Part shown: positions 32,738-42,859 of the stretch, piece after piece
How the letters are laid out: each line of letters opens with the position of its first letter
How positions within the stretch are numbered: position 1 is the first letter of the stretch
Source: CAXXHQ01 sp963665265
GTDB lineage: Bacteria > Planctomycetota > Planctomycetia > Pirellulales > Thermoguttaceae
Direction of reading: 5' to 3'
Assembly: GCA_963665265.2 (NCBI GenBank)
Contig: OY762224.2
Location: 4,030,001-4,094,000, forward strand
DNA length: 64,000 bases
Translations under genes and position numbers: made by a program
The notes under the pieces: generated by a model
Databases searched by the model: none
What the model saw: the letters and a program-made list of their open reading frames with translations, nothing else
What the model was told of the DNA's origin: nothing

Positions 32738-34825
32738 TTACGGCGCCACGTTAATTTCTATCGGCGGGACTTCATTCCGATTGCTCTCCCGTTGGGTAAG
32801 AGCGGCATGCTGCTTAATCCAATCCTCGCATTGAACTATCCATTGCGGATCGCCCTTTTGCTTCGCGTAGCTAAGTGCGAGCTTCGCCTGCTCTAGCGCC
32901 TCGGCGTTTTTGTTTTGAATCGCCAAACAACGCGAAAGATACATCCTCGCTTCAACATTGCTCGGATCGAATTCCAAAACTTCCTGAAATACGCCCCCCG
33001 CTTCTTTAAAACGATCCTCTTGCGCCAGCGAAATGCCCAAATTCCGTCGCGCGTCGGCGTAGTTCGGCTTCGCATCGGCCGACTCCCGAAATATCTTGAT
33101 CGCCTCTGCCGAACGCCCCTGTGCCTTGACCGCCATTCCCAAATTATTCAGACATTCCGCGTGAGTCGGCTTAATCTTTAATGCCCGACGGTAGCTCGCC
33201 TCGGCTTCGGCGTATTCCTTCTTCTGATATAAAATATTACCGTAGTCGTAATGAGCATCCAAGTAATCGTATCGCTGACGAATCGCAATCCGCATTTCCT
33301 CGGCCGCCTCTTCCGTCTTCCCTAACTGCGCAAGAGCCACGCCGAGGTCCAAATGCGCCTCCGGATATATCGCTTTAATCTCGATCGCCTTCCTATAGAG
33401 CGAAAGTGCTTCATCCATCCGACCTTTGTTCAACAAGCAGTTGCCAAGATTGTTATACGCCATCCAACACCCCGGATTCTTTTCGATGGCCGCGCGATAC
33501 CACCCCTCCGTCGTGACGAATATGTTCGCTTGACGCTGCGCCGTCGGAAGAAAAACGATCGCCGCCGCCCCGACGACCGCTGCCGCTCCAACGCTACCAA
33601 ACGTCGGCCATCGCTTCACGCCGACGCTCAACCCTGCCGCAACCAACCCTAAAACGCCGATAATCGCCAAGTGCTGATAGCGATCCGCAACGATCGCGTA
33701 GCGAAAAAACCCCACGTCCGTCGCTCCCAAGACCGGCGAAAGCGCGATCAAAAAGAAAAACCATGCGAAAAAGAACGGCCTAGCCCAAACTTTCTTCTTC
33801 CGCTGAAAAAAAACGAGCCCCGCCGATACGACGATCGCCGCGACCGCCGGAACGTACCAAACCCAATTCGTAACGCTTACGTTCCACATCGGATAGACCG
33901 GCGCGAGATTAACCGGCGCAACCGCTTTGAACAAATAGAACCAAATCGACGCGCCCGCTGTGACCGTCCGTTCTAAAAACCCCGCTTGGCGAAATACCAC
34001 TTCGGCGTCGCCGTGCGTTTGGAAAAAAACGTTCACATAGGCGAATACCCCCGCTAAAATCACAAACGGCGCAAACTTATAGGCGTCCGTCAATCGCAAG
34101 GGTCGATTCAAATAAACCACTAGCGCCAATATCGCCGGCAATATGACCGCTGAACCTTTCCCTAACATCGCCGTGACGAAGCAAGCCAACGTCAGCCCGT
34201 ACCAAAGCGCAAATCGCTTTGAACTCATCTCCGTTCCGGATGCCAACTCAATCTTCAAATAACATAGAACCGCCAATTGCATGAATAGCATCGCCCACAA
34301 ATTCTTCTGCGACGCGATCCAAGCGACCGATTCCACGTTCACCGGATGAACGGCGAACAAAAACGCCGCCAACAAAGCGCCAGGAATCTTCAACCGCTTC
34401 AATATCAACCAGAGCAATAGCGTTTCGACGCAGTGCAACGCGAAACTTACCGCGTGATACCCCAAAGGGTCCATACCGAACAGTCGCCACTCGATCCAAA
34501 AAGCCGTGTTTGAAATCGGCCAATAATCGACCGCCTTCGTCGTGAACCATATATCGTAAAGTCCGTGCAAACCAAACGGCAATACGATCAGATCGTTTTG
34601 ATATACGAGCAAATCGTCGTCCAACACGAACTCCAATTGCGTCGCGCTCTCTTCGCCTCGTCGGTAAAGAACAGGAGAATAGATATACGCCGCGGCGCAA
34701 AACGTCGCCACCCCGACCGCACAAAAGAAATACCGTTTTATTTGCGGAATGAATCCTCCTCGCAACACAGACTTTGTGTCAGCATCGCGTTGAGAGGCAA
34801 TAGCAGGCCGTTTTTTTGCGGACAT
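32738..34825 (-). CDS. TMTC-like membrane glycosyltransferase with TPR repeats (array member 2)
   Basis: A 695-residue paralogue from the ATG at 34825; a TTG at 34837 in frame would add four residues. An N-terminal membrane domain of about ten helices carries FVLDDDLLVYQN, DYWPISNTAFWIEWRLFG, FAVHPVNVESVAWIASQKN and GKGSAVILPA. About six TPRs fill residues 455-670 (GCWMAYNNLGNCLLNKGRMD, EAHLDLGVALAQLGKTEE and so on). The first loop before the DDD motif is longer and charged (YRRGEESATQLEF) compared with member 1. It begins 13 bases after the stop of member 3 and ends immediately before the start of member 1. Confidence 0.82.
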   Translation of the reverse strand: MSAKKRPAIASQRDADTKSVLRGGFIPQIKRYFFCAVGVATFCAAAYIYSPVLYRRGEESATQLEFVLDDDLLVYQNDLIVLPFGLHGLYDIWFTTKAVDYWPISNTAFWIEWRLFGMDPLGYHAVSFALHCVETLLLWLILKRLKIPGALLAAFLFAVHPVNVESVAWIASQKNLWAMLFMQLAVLCYLKIELASGTEMSSKRFALWYGLTLACFVTAMLGKGSAVILPAILALVVYLNRPLRLTDAYKFAPFVILAGVFAYVNVFFQTHGDAEVVFRQAGFLERTVTAGASIWFYLFKAVAPVNLAPVYPMWNVSVTNWVWYVPAVAAIVVSAGLVFFQRKKKVWARPFFFAWFFFLIALSPVLGATDVGFFRYAIVADRYQHLAIIGVLGLVAAGLSVGVKRWPTFGSVGAAAVVGAAAIVFLPTAQRQANIFVTTEGWYRAAIEKNPGCWMAYNNLGNCLLNKGRMDEALSLYRKAIEIKAIYPEAHLDLGVALAQLGKTEEAAEEMRIAIRQRYDYLDAHYDYGNILYQKKEYAEAEASYRRALKIKPTHAECLNNLGMAVKAQGRSAEAIKIFRESADAKPNYADARRNLGISLAQEDRFKEAGGVFQEVLEFDPSNVEARMYLSRCLAIQNKNAEALEQAKLALSYAKQKGDPQWIVQCEDWIKQHAALTQRESNRNEVPPIEINVAP

Positions 34826-34838
34826 AATTTCTTTCAAT

Positions 34839-36857
34839 TCAGTTCGTTTTTTGCTCGGACGACGCCTCGGCCCGGCGAAGAGTCAGCAACCACCCTTCTA
34901 TTTGCCGAACGAGCTCGTCCTTCCGTAACGCCCTGGCCGCCGCTAACGCCCGCTCCCCAACGCCAATCGCCTCAGCCCGTCGACCCAACTGGTTGTACGT
35001 CAACGCCAATTGTTCGTACGCGTTCATATAATTCGGATTCAGTGCGAGTGCGGCTTGGAATTGCTCGATTGCCCCCGTCTTATCCCCCGTGATAGAAAGA
35101 ACGCGACCTAAATTATGCCTTGCCTCGAAATTGCCGGGCTTCGCCTCGATCGCCGCGCGAAAATGCTCAATCGCCTCCGTCTTCCTTTCCAGTCTCATCA
35201 AAGCTATGCCGTAATTGTTGTGCGCGTCGGAAAACTGCGGCGCGATCCGCAACGCCTTTTCATACTCCGCCAGCGCATCCTCCGTCCGCCCTAACCCGTC
35301 GTAAATCGTTCCAAGCGTGCTATAGGCGATCGGCGCCTCCGGCATTAAACGGATGCTAAGTTGACAATGCTCAATCGCTTCGTCCGTTCGGTGAAAATGA
35401 TGGTACGCCTGCGCTAAATTGTGTTGCGAGTTCGGATACTCGGGATTCAATCGCACCGACTTCTCAAAATATGGCAATGCCAAGTCTTCCCGTCCGGCGC
35501 TTGAATATACTATCCCTAAATTGTTATACGCGATCCAACAATCCGGATTTTTCGCTAACGCCGCTTCATACCACTTCTTCGGCGCCTCGTAAAGCGATGC
35601 TTGCCCGTTCGCCGCCGCTAGGCAAAAAAGAACCGCGACGATAGCAAGAACGCCTCGCGCCGCTCTATTTTTTACGCCCGCGAAAATCGCCGCCGCCATC
35701 CCAGCCGTCGCCGAAACTAGCGCTAAATGCTGATAGCGATCCGCGACCAACGCAAAGCGATTATATCCGACGTCCGCCAATCCCAGAAAAGGAGCCAAGG
35801 CGATCAAAAAGAAAAACCACGCAAAAAACACCGGCCTCGCCCACCCCTTCTTCTTCAGTTCAAAATACGCTAACGTCGCCGAAACGGCGATCACTCCTAT
35901 CCCCGGCGCATACCACAGCCAATTCCCGACGTTCACGCTCCACTTCGGATATATCAACGCCAAATCAACCGGCAAAACCGCCTTGTACAAGTAAAACCAA
36001 ACCGAGACGCCGCCGGTGACGAATCGTTCGGCGATCCCCGCCGCCCGAAAATCATTTGCCCGCCCATGCGTCTGAAACCACACGTTCACGCATGCCAATA
36101 TCACCGCCGTCATGAATAACGGCGCAAGCTTAAATAGATCGCTCCGCCGTAGAGGACGAAGCCAATATACGACCAACGCCAAAACGCCCGGCAATACCAC
36201 CGCCGAGCCCTTTCCGAACGCCGCCGCCAAAAAACAAACTAACGTCAGTCCGTACCAAAATGCAAACTGCTTCGAACTCGTCGCGACTCCATCCGTCAAC
36301 TCGATCCTCAAATAGCACAAAACCGCCAATTGCAGAAACAGCATCGCCCATAGATTCTTCTGCGACGCGATCCAAGCGACCGACTCCACGTTCACCGGAT
36401 GAACCGCGAACAACAACGACGCCAAAAAAGCGCCGGGAATCTTCAACCGCTTCAATATTAACCAGAGCAGTAACGATTCGACGCTATGCAACGTTAGACT
36501 CACGACGTGATAGCCGATCGGATTCGTCCCGAACAGCCGCCACTCGATCCAAAACGCCGTGTTCGTCACAGGCCAATAATCGACCGCCTTCGTCGTGAAC
36601 CAAATCTTATACAGCCCCTCCGACGCATGCGGCCCGACGATCAACTCGTTTCCCGTTACCAAAAGATCGTCGTCAAACAGAAACCCGCCTCGCGCCGCCG
36701 GATAATACGCCAGACATATCAGCCCGACGATAGCAATCGCCCCGAAAAGAAGCGGACGACGTTCGATTGCGGCCAAAAAGCCGGATCGCCCGGCCTCGGT
36801 CGCATTCGAGCCCGCCTTAAATTTCACGGTATTTTTTTGTGCGGTCGCTCGTTTCAT
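34839..36857 (-). CDS. TMTC-like membrane glycosyltransferase with TPR repeats (array member 3)
   Basis: A 672-residue paralogue whose ATG overlaps the stop of the upstream GT-C gene by 4 bases (ATGA), strong evidence for cotranscription. The membrane domain (about 35-440) has FLFDDDLLVTGN, DYWPVTNTAFWIEWRLFG, FAVHPVNVESVAWIASQKN, FGKGSAVVLPGVLAL and VADRYQHLALV. Six TPRs follow (about 445-645), including DCWIAYNNLGIVYSSAGRED and QFSDAHNNYGIALMRLERK. In the conserved ESVAWIASQKN segment its DNA differs from member 1 at only about two of 70 bases by eye. The Arg/Ala-rich C-terminal helix probably caps the TPR solenoid. Confidence 0.82.
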   Translation of the reverse strand: MKRATAQKNTVKFKAGSNATEAGRSGFLAAIERRPLLFGAIAIVGLICLAYYPAARGGFLFDDDLLVTGNELIVGPHASEGLYKIWFTTKAVDYWPVTNTAFWIEWRLFGTNPIGYHVVSLTLHSVESLLLWLILKRLKIPGAFLASLLFAVHPVNVESVAWIASQKNLWAMLFLQLAVLCYLRIELTDGVATSSKQFAFWYGLTLVCFLAAAFGKGSAVVLPGVLALVVYWLRPLRRSDLFKLAPLFMTAVILACVNVWFQTHGRANDFRAAGIAERFVTGGVSVWFYLYKAVLPVDLALIYPKWSVNVGNWLWYAPGIGVIAVSATLAYFELKKKGWARPVFFAWFFFLIALAPFLGLADVGYNRFALVADRYQHLALVSATAGMAAAIFAGVKNRAARGVLAIVAVLFCLAAANGQASLYEAPKKWYEAALAKNPDCWIAYNNLGIVYSSAGREDLALPYFEKSVRLNPEYPNSQHNLAQAYHHFHRTDEAIEHCQLSIRLMPEAPIAYSTLGTIYDGLGRTEDALAEYEKALRIAPQFSDAHNNYGIALMRLERKTEAIEHFRAAIEAKPGNFEARHNLGRVLSITGDKTGAIEQFQAALALNPNYMNAYEQLALTYNQLGRRAEAIGVGERALAAARALRKDELVRQIEGWLLTLRRAEASSEQKTN

Positions 36858-38326
36858 GTTTCCGCTCCAGAAAGCTCGGTCAAGATATCATTTTTCTTAC
36901 TCCGCAACAGCGCGACGCCCAACCAAACGATCAATCCGAGATACAGCATGTTGCGAACCGCCAAAACGATATACGCCACGGGCGAGTCCGGCATATTTTC
37001 AAATCCGCTGTCTGGAACCAAAACGTAAGGAGTCGTCGGAAGCTGTGAGTTGATGTTGAATCCGTTTGAATAATGATTCGGAAATATCCAGGTCGTCAAA
37101 TAGGCGATCACGATCAACGCGCCGCATAAAATCCATAACCGCAGTTGACTCTTCGAAAACAACTCCGCGCCGAGCAATATCAGTAGCGGAAACGCGAAAA
37201 CAAAGTACTGCGGCGACAACACCTTCGACAAAATCACCGCCCCAGGAACCAAATAGCACACGTACCGATAGGCGTCTCTCCTTGAATACTTCTTAAACTG
37301 AAAGAACGCCCAAATCCCCAACGCTGCTAGGAAACCGATGAGACAGACCGACGAGACTTTCATCATGATCGGCGTCATCGCGTCGCTATGCAGATTAAAA
37401 GCGCCGGAGTTATTGTTCACGTAAACCTTCGGTCCTAAATACGAAATCGCCCACATCGCCGTCGCATAGATCGACTCTAGCTGAATCTCTCGTCCGGAAT
37501 GTATCTTGAATAAGGCGAACACCCCTTCCCCCGATATCGCGTATTGCAGGGCGAACGGCCCGCAAGCCGTAAGCGCCAACGCTCCAAATCCCCACGCGAT
37601 TCTCGCAATCGGCCTCGCCGCATATAGCTCCGCCAACAGCAAGTAAGGAACGCTGATCGCCGGGATAATCTTGTAGCTGATTCCTAAACCGATCATCGCG
37701 TACGATAATACGAGACTAAGAGAGACTCCGTTTTTCGAGTCGTCCAACGACTTCGTCCAGAAAAAAGCCCAAAGCGACATGATCAACGCCATGCCGGCGT
37801 CAAGCCGATCGTAAAACAAATGCGCCAAAAGCGGCAGCGCAATCGCGTAGGTCATCGCCGCCCAGCCCATTAGCTCCGGTCTTCGCCGCCGCACCGTTAG
37901 AACGACCAATCCGAAAGACGCGGCGTCGCAAAGAAACATCAGAAAACGAAAACGCCCCTCGTATTGCTTCAATCCCGCCTGAATCTGATCGTTTCGCGTC
38001 AGCGTCTCCGTCCCGAAACGAGGCGCCTTGATCGTCCACCAAGCGACCGGCGGATACTCGATTTTAAAATCCCCCTCGTAGGGAACGCTATGAACCCCTT
38101 GGCTTGGAACCTCAATGGCGCGAAGTGTATATTGATAATATAAACCTAAATCCGAAACTCTCGCTTCGAACCCGGTCAGCAAAAAGACGCGCGAACCGAG
38201 GAAAACCAGTACAGCTAATGCGAGAATCGCCATGTTAGTCGAGACGAGGACGCCCGCCTCCGCCTTCACTGGAGCTTCCGGAGGCCTTGGCGTCGCAATT
38301 CGCATTTTTTTTCGTTCGTTTTTCAT
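36854..38326 (-). CDS. GT-C fold membrane glycosyltransferase (GT87/ArnT-like)
   Basis: A 490-residue protein with about ten transmembrane helices from residue 30 onward and no TPRs. The first extracytoplasmic loop has RVSDLGLYYQY with an acidic residue at the usual GT-C catalytic position, and FKIEYPPVAWW carries the YPP motif seen in GT87/ArnT-type polyprenol-phosphate-dependent glycosyltransferases. LSYAMIGLGISYKIIPAIS and ILSKVLSPQYFVFAFPLLIL match the repeated K-x-x-P and SPQY blocks of the mannosyltransferase-like DUF2029 group. These enzymes use polyprenyl-phosphate sugars outside the membrane. It sits inside the TPR array, overlapping member 3 by 4 bases, and so is probably expressed with it. 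Donor and acceptor are unknown. Confidence 0.8.
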   Translation of the reverse strand: MKNERKKMRIATPRPPEAPVKAEAGVLVSTNMAILALAVLVFLGSRVFLLTGFEARVSDLGLYYQYTLRAIEVPSQGVHSVPYEGDFKIEYPPVAWWTIKAPRFGTETLTRNDQIQAGLKQYEGRFRFLMFLCDAASFGLVVLTVRRRRPELMGWAAMTYAIALPLLAHLFYDRLDAGMALIMSLWAFFWTKSLDDSKNGVSLSLVLSYAMIGLGISYKIIPAISVPYLLLAELYAARPIARIAWGFGALALTACGPFALQYAISGEGVFALFKIHSGREIQLESIYATAMWAISYLGPKVYVNNNSGAFNLHSDAMTPIMMKVSSVCLIGFLAALGIWAFFQFKKYSRRDAYRYVCYLVPGAVILSKVLSPQYFVFAFPLLILLGAELFSKSQLRLWILCGALIVIAYLTTWIFPNHYSNGFNINSQLPTTPYVLVPDSGFENMPDSPVAYIVLAVRNMLYLGLIVWLGVALLRSKKNDILTELSGAET

Positions 38327-38377
38327 GTTCGAATTAGTCCCAAGAATGCGGCGCCTTCATATGACGTCGACTCTTCG

Positions 38378-40351
38378 TTAACGACTTCCGGTTCCACTTC
38401 CGATATTTTCTTTTTGGTCGCCAGGCGAAGCTTCTTGCGTCGCATCTAGTTTCGCGATCCAATCCATACTGTTTTTTTCTTCGTCTTGAAGGCCAAGCTT
38501 TCGCGAAATAGCCAACCCCCGCAACGCCTCTTGCTTCGCCTCCGAAATACGCCTCGCTGCGACGTACGCCTGCGTAAGATTGTAGCTAGCGTCGTAATAG
38601 TCGGGATTCGCCTCCAATGCCCGCCGGTAATGCGAAATAGCTTCGTTGAGCTTCGCGCGATTATGCAATGCGACCGCAAGATTATTATGCGCCTCGGCGT
38701 AACCTTCGTTGAGCTGAAGCGCTTTTTGATAGTGCGAGATCGCCTCGTCCTCGCGGTTCAAACGCATTAAAGCGTTTCCCCAATTATTATGCGATTGTGA
38801 ATGATCCGGCTTTAAACGCAGCGCGGTCTTATAGCGCTCGATCGCCTCTTCGAATCGCCCATGCTCGAAAGCGATCGCCCCAAGGTTGCTTTGCGCTTCG
38901 GGAAGATCCGGATTTAATTCCACCGCGATGAGATACTCTTTCTCCGCCGCGTCGCGCATGCCCGGCGTTCGATAATACTCGTTCGCCAAATTATTGTGCG
39001 CTTGCCCGGAAAGCGGATTCGCCTCAATTGCCGCCGTATACCATCGAACGGCGTTCGCGTACAAATTCGCCTGCGCATGCGCAACGATAATGCAAATCGC
39101 GACGCAAACGCCTAGGAAGCCATGCCGAAAACGTCGCCAAGCGACCGTAGCGGCCTTCGCCCCCCCGACTAATCCGCCGACTACCAGCGCCAAAATTCCG
39201 ATGATCGCCAAATGCTGATACCGATCGGCCACTAGTGAAAAACGAAAAAACCCGACGTCAGCCAAGCCCAATACCGGAAAAAGCGAAGTCAAAAAGAAAA
39301 ACCATCCGACAAAAATCGGTCGCGCCCAAGATATTTTCTTCCGTTGAAAAAAAACTAGTACGCCCGAGACGACGAGTACGGCCGCAATTGGCGCATACCT
39401 CAATGCGCCCCCTTCGCTCGTCTTCCACATCGGATAAAACGGCGTGAGCCCGACTGGAACGAGCGCTTTGTAAAGGTAAAACCAGATCGCACGCCCAGCC
39501 AAAATCATTCGATCGCCCCATGTCACGCCGGAGCGAATGACAATGTCAAGACCATGCGTCTGGAACCAAACGTTAATGCATGAAAACGCGACGGCAATTG
39601 CGATGAATGGAGCGAACCGATACAAATCCGACTGTCGAAGCGGTCGTATCCAATACGAGACCAACGCTAAAACCCCAGGTAAAACAGCCGCCGAGCCTTT
39701 CCCTAGCAAGGACGCAATGAAAAAAACCGACGTCAGGCCATAACAAAGCGCAAACCGCTTTGCGCTCACCTCGGAGCCGTCAACCAATTCTATTTTCAAA
39801 TAACAAAGAACGGCCAATTGCATAAACAGCATCGCCCACAGATTTTTCTGCGACGCGATCCAAGCGACCGACTCTACGTTCACAGGGTGCACGGCGAATA
39901 GCAAAGCGATCCAGTACGCCCCGGGAATCGTCAACCGCTTCAAGATCAACCAAAGCAACGAGGCTTCTACGCAATGCAAAAACAAACTAACCGCGTGATA
40001 GCCGATCGGGTTCATTCCGAACGCCCGCCACTCAATCCAAAACGCAGTGTTCGTCACCGGCCAATAATCCGCCGCTTTCGTCGTGAGCCAAATATCGTAG
40101 AGCCCTTGCGTCCCGCTTTGAACGATCGGCGGACATTCAATCACCAGCGCGTCATCATCCATGAGAAAACCCGCCTTCGGCGATGGCAATTCCTCTTTCT
40201 TCAAAATCGGAACATATGCTGCGCCTATTGCAAGAATCAGCAATCCGCAAGCCGCCGCCGTTCGCAACGACGCTCTCGGCAAACGAGGCGTCGCCGCGAA
40301 GGCTTGCGATAGCTGAGAATTCGCGTTTTTCGTGCGGTTTCGATTTGGCAT
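38378..40351 (-). CDS. TMTC-like membrane glycosyltransferase with TPR repeats (array member 4)
   Basis: A 657-residue paralogue from the ATG at 40351 (a TTG one codon earlier is possible). About ten helices (33-430) carry FLMDDDALVIE, DYWPVTNTAFWIEWRAFG, FAVHPVNVESVAWIASQKN, LGKGSAAVLPG and VADRYQHLAII. About five or six TPRs follow (435-625; AHNNLANEYYRTPGMRDAAE, QAQSNLGAIAFEHGRFEEA-like units). The acidic motif keeps three aspartates but is flanked by different residues (MDDDALV) than members 1-3. It ends 51 bases before the start of the GT-C gene, the largest gap in the array. Confidence 0.8.
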   Translation of the reverse strand: MPNRNRTKNANSQLSQAFAATPRLPRASLRTAAACGLLILAIGAAYVPILKKEELPSPKAGFLMDDDALVIECPPIVQSGTQGLYDIWLTTKAADYWPVTNTAFWIEWRAFGMNPIGYHAVSLFLHCVEASLLWLILKRLTIPGAYWIALLFAVHPVNVESVAWIASQKNLWAMLFMQLAVLCYLKIELVDGSEVSAKRFALCYGLTSVFFIASLLGKGSAAVLPGVLALVSYWIRPLRQSDLYRFAPFIAIAVAFSCINVWFQTHGLDIVIRSGVTWGDRMILAGRAIWFYLYKALVPVGLTPFYPMWKTSEGGALRYAPIAAVLVVSGVLVFFQRKKISWARPIFVGWFFFLTSLFPVLGLADVGFFRFSLVADRYQHLAIIGILALVVGGLVGGAKAATVAWRRFRHGFLGVCVAICIIVAHAQANLYANAVRWYTAAIEANPLSGQAHNNLANEYYRTPGMRDAAEKEYLIAVELNPDLPEAQSNLGAIAFEHGRFEEAIERYKTALRLKPDHSQSHNNWGNALMRLNREDEAISHYQKALQLNEGYAEAHNNLAVALHNRAKLNEAISHYRRALEANPDYYDASYNLTQAYVAARRISEAKQEALRGLAISRKLGLQDEEKNSMDWIAKLDATQEASPGDQKENIGSGTGSR

Positions 40352-40365
40352 CAAATAATTCCGCG

Positions 40366-42819
40366 TTACTTCTGCATCGCGCCGAACGGGTTCGGCGGAA
40401 TGGAGTCGTCGCCCTTCGCCATGTTTTCGCGGTACTTTTCAAGCCATCGTTCGAGAACTGCCGCTAGCTGTCCGTCTTTCTCGGCCTTTGCCAACTCGAT
40501 CGCCTTCCCCATCGCCTCGCAGGCTTTCTCAAATCGTTTTGAATGCGCATTGGCCAACGCTAAATTATTGTACGCTCGAAGGAATCGCGGATTGAGTTGA
40601 ATCGACTTCGTCAACGCCTTAATCGCGTCGTCGTATTGATGCAATTCGTCGTACATCCCGCCAACATTGTTCCAAGCCTCGGCGTAGTTCGGGTTAATGT
40701 CCTTCGATCGCGTGAACGCTTCCAACGCCTTCAAAAATCGATCCGGACGATCCGTCTGCGAAATCGCCACCCCTAAATTGTTCCACGCCTCGAAATGATA
40801 CGGGTTGTATTCAACCGCCTTCTGCAAAGCGTCTTTCGCCGATTGCAATCGCCCCAGCCGTAAATAAGCGTTTCCTAGCAGGAAATTCGCGTCTGGCGAA
40901 TTCGGACGAAGCGAAACCGCTTTTTCCAAATGCTTCACCGACAAATCGAATTGTCCTTGCCCTAAATATACGTTGCCGATGTTAAACTGCGCGTCGAAGT
41001 AATCCTCCTTCAGTCGCAAAGCCTCTTTATAATGCGCGATCGCGTCCTCGACGCGACCTTTTTTCAGCAACGCGCTGCTCAGATTATTATGCGTCACCGG
41101 AAAATCAGGATTGTCTTTCAACGATCCTTCGTAATACTCTATCGCTTCGTCGATCCTTTCATGCATCAATCGATCGTCCGCCAAGTTCGTTCGAACAAGC
41201 CAGCACTTTGGGTTGACTTTCAACGTCTCTCGATACAATTTATCGGCGTTTATAAAAATCGAAGCGTGCTCTCCCGCTATAATCGCCAACACCAGAACCG
41301 CGGCGCCGGCGACAGGAACCGGGTAGCTTGAGTCTCGCTTGCGCCACTCCTCCCAAGCGTAGGCGACTAACGCCACTATCGCGATAATCGGAATATGCTG
41401 GTAGCGATCCGCCACGTTTCCGTGCTGCATGAATCCGACGTCCTTGAATCCCATCACCGGAAACAACGCGACTAGGAAGAACAACCACGCCACTGCAAGC
41501 GAGCGAAGCTTGCCGTTCAGTTGCGGCATAAAAACCGCCGCTGCCGCCGCTACGGTCACGACCACTGAAATCATCGCTCCGATCACGTAGAGGAAAAAAA
41601 TCGGATTCAAGGTCGTCACGTTCCACTTCGGATAGAAAAACGCTAAATTAAAAGGCAAAAAAGCCTTATATATGTAAAACCACGCCACGTTCCCCGCCGT
41701 AAACACGCGCTCCGAAGCCGTCGATTTCGTGATCGCGTCCCAACTATGGTTTTGAAACCATATATTGACCAGCGTCAAGGGAATCGCCACGGCGAAAAAC
41801 GGATAAAGCTTCGTGAACTCTTTCCAATGCCGCGGCTTCAACGCGCACATCGTCGCCATAATGATCGCCGGCGGCAAAAACGAAACCAGTACTAAGTAAA
41901 GCGTTTGCGGCGCCATCGGAAACCAACCCTTAGGCGTGAAAACGTCCGAGTTAAAATCTTTCATCGTAAAGAAGAATTGGCAGACGATCGCCGAAACTCC
42001 CGCCGCGGCGACGTACGGGATCAATCCTAACGATTCCATGATCCGCGGAGGACGCCGCCACATCACGATTAACGTCAACAACGCCGGAAATATCGTGACC
42101 GAACCTTTGCTCAAAACGGCAACGACGAAAAATAGCAAACTCAAAGCGTACCAAGCCGAAAAGCCGCCGACGCTCGCGTTCTCTCGCTTCTCCTCAATTT
42201 GAAGGTAACAAAGCATGGACAATTGAACGAAAAGCATCGCCAACAAATTTTTCAGCGACGCAATCCAGGCGACCGACTCCACGTTCACCGGATGCACCGC
42301 GAATAGCAACGACGCGAAAAACGCCCCGGGAATCCGTAACTTCTTCAATATCAGCCAAAGTAGCAGCGACTCGATCACATGCAGCGTCATGTTAAAGCAA
42401 CGGTAATAAACCGGAGCTGAAAAATCCGGCTTCGACGTACTCAGCGTCGCTAATCGCCGCGCCGTATCGAATTTGCGCCACTCCAGCCAAAGTACGGTGT
42501 TCGATACCGGCCAATAGTCGATCGACCGCGTCGTAAACCAAATATCATGCAAACCCGAATCCTGCTTGATCAGTTCGTTCTGCGTCAACAAGATGTCGTC
42601 GTCCAGCACGAAACTCGGCGTCTGAGGATAAGCATTCGGCGGTAACGGGCCTTTGGTCGGAAAATACGGCTTCATCGACGGATAGTAAATCGCGATCGCC
42701 AACATGACGATCAACGCCGCTCCCAATATCCCCTTCGTCGGAAACGCCGGCGTGAAAGACCCGTTCGCCGTCGGTTGAGTCGCTCTGCGCGTCGCTTCTA
42801 TTTTTTTGCGTGTTGCCAT
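40366..42819 (-). CDS. TMTC-like membrane glycosyltransferase with TPR repeats (array member 5, longest)
   Basis: An 817-residue paralogue from the ATG at 42819. The membrane domain is enlarged: the N-terminal loop before FVLDDDILLTQN is longer and Pro-rich, there is an insertion after DYWPVSNTVLWLEWRKF (residues TARRLATLSTSKPDFSAP), and an extra pair of helices interrupts the middle (about 255-330, with SFLPPAIIMATMCALKPRH). ESVAWIASLKN replaces the ESVAWIASQKN of its siblings. About eight TPRs follow (560-790), more than in any sibling, and the tail is Pro-rich. It lies 14 bases upstream of member 4 and 40 bases downstream of member 6. The extra loops make it the most diverged copy. Confidence 0.8.
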   Translation of the reverse strand: MATRKKIEATRRATQPTANGSFTPAFPTKGILGAALIVMLAIAIYYPSMKPYFPTKGPLPPNAYPQTPSFVLDDDILLTQNELIKQDSGLHDIWFTTRSIDYWPVSNTVLWLEWRKFDTARRLATLSTSKPDFSAPVYYRCFNMTLHVIESLLLWLILKKLRIPGAFFASLLFAVHPVNVESVAWIASLKNLLAMLFVQLSMLCYLQIEEKRENASVGGFSAWYALSLLFFVVAVLSKGSVTIFPALLTLIVMWRRPPRIMESLGLIPYVAAAGVSAIVCQFFFTMKDFNSDVFTPKGWFPMAPQTLYLVLVSFLPPAIIMATMCALKPRHWKEFTKLYPFFAVAIPLTLVNIWFQNHSWDAITKSTASERVFTAGNVAWFYIYKAFLPFNLAFFYPKWNVTTLNPIFFLYVIGAMISVVVTVAAAAAVFMPQLNGKLRSLAVAWLFFLVALFPVMGFKDVGFMQHGNVADRYQHIPIIAIVALVAYAWEEWRKRDSSYPVPVAGAAVLVLAIIAGEHASIFINADKLYRETLKVNPKCWLVRTNLADDRLMHERIDEAIEYYEGSLKDNPDFPVTHNNLSSALLKKGRVEDAIAHYKEALRLKEDYFDAQFNIGNVYLGQGQFDLSVKHLEKAVSLRPNSPDANFLLGNAYLRLGRLQSAKDALQKAVEYNPYHFEAWNNLGVAISQTDRPDRFLKALEAFTRSKDINPNYAEAWNNVGGMYDELHQYDDAIKALTKSIQLNPRFLRAYNNLALANAHSKRFEKACEAMGKAIELAKAEKDGQLAAVLERWLEKYRENMAKGDDSIPPNPFGAMQK

Positions 42820-42859
42820 ACCTTTGCTTTCCAATGACTATTATCTTGTAAAAAATTGT

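Noticed and set aside
34825..34837. TTG at 34837 as start of array member 2
   Set aside because: The ATG four codons later is better placed and gives the same protein; kept as an alternative only.
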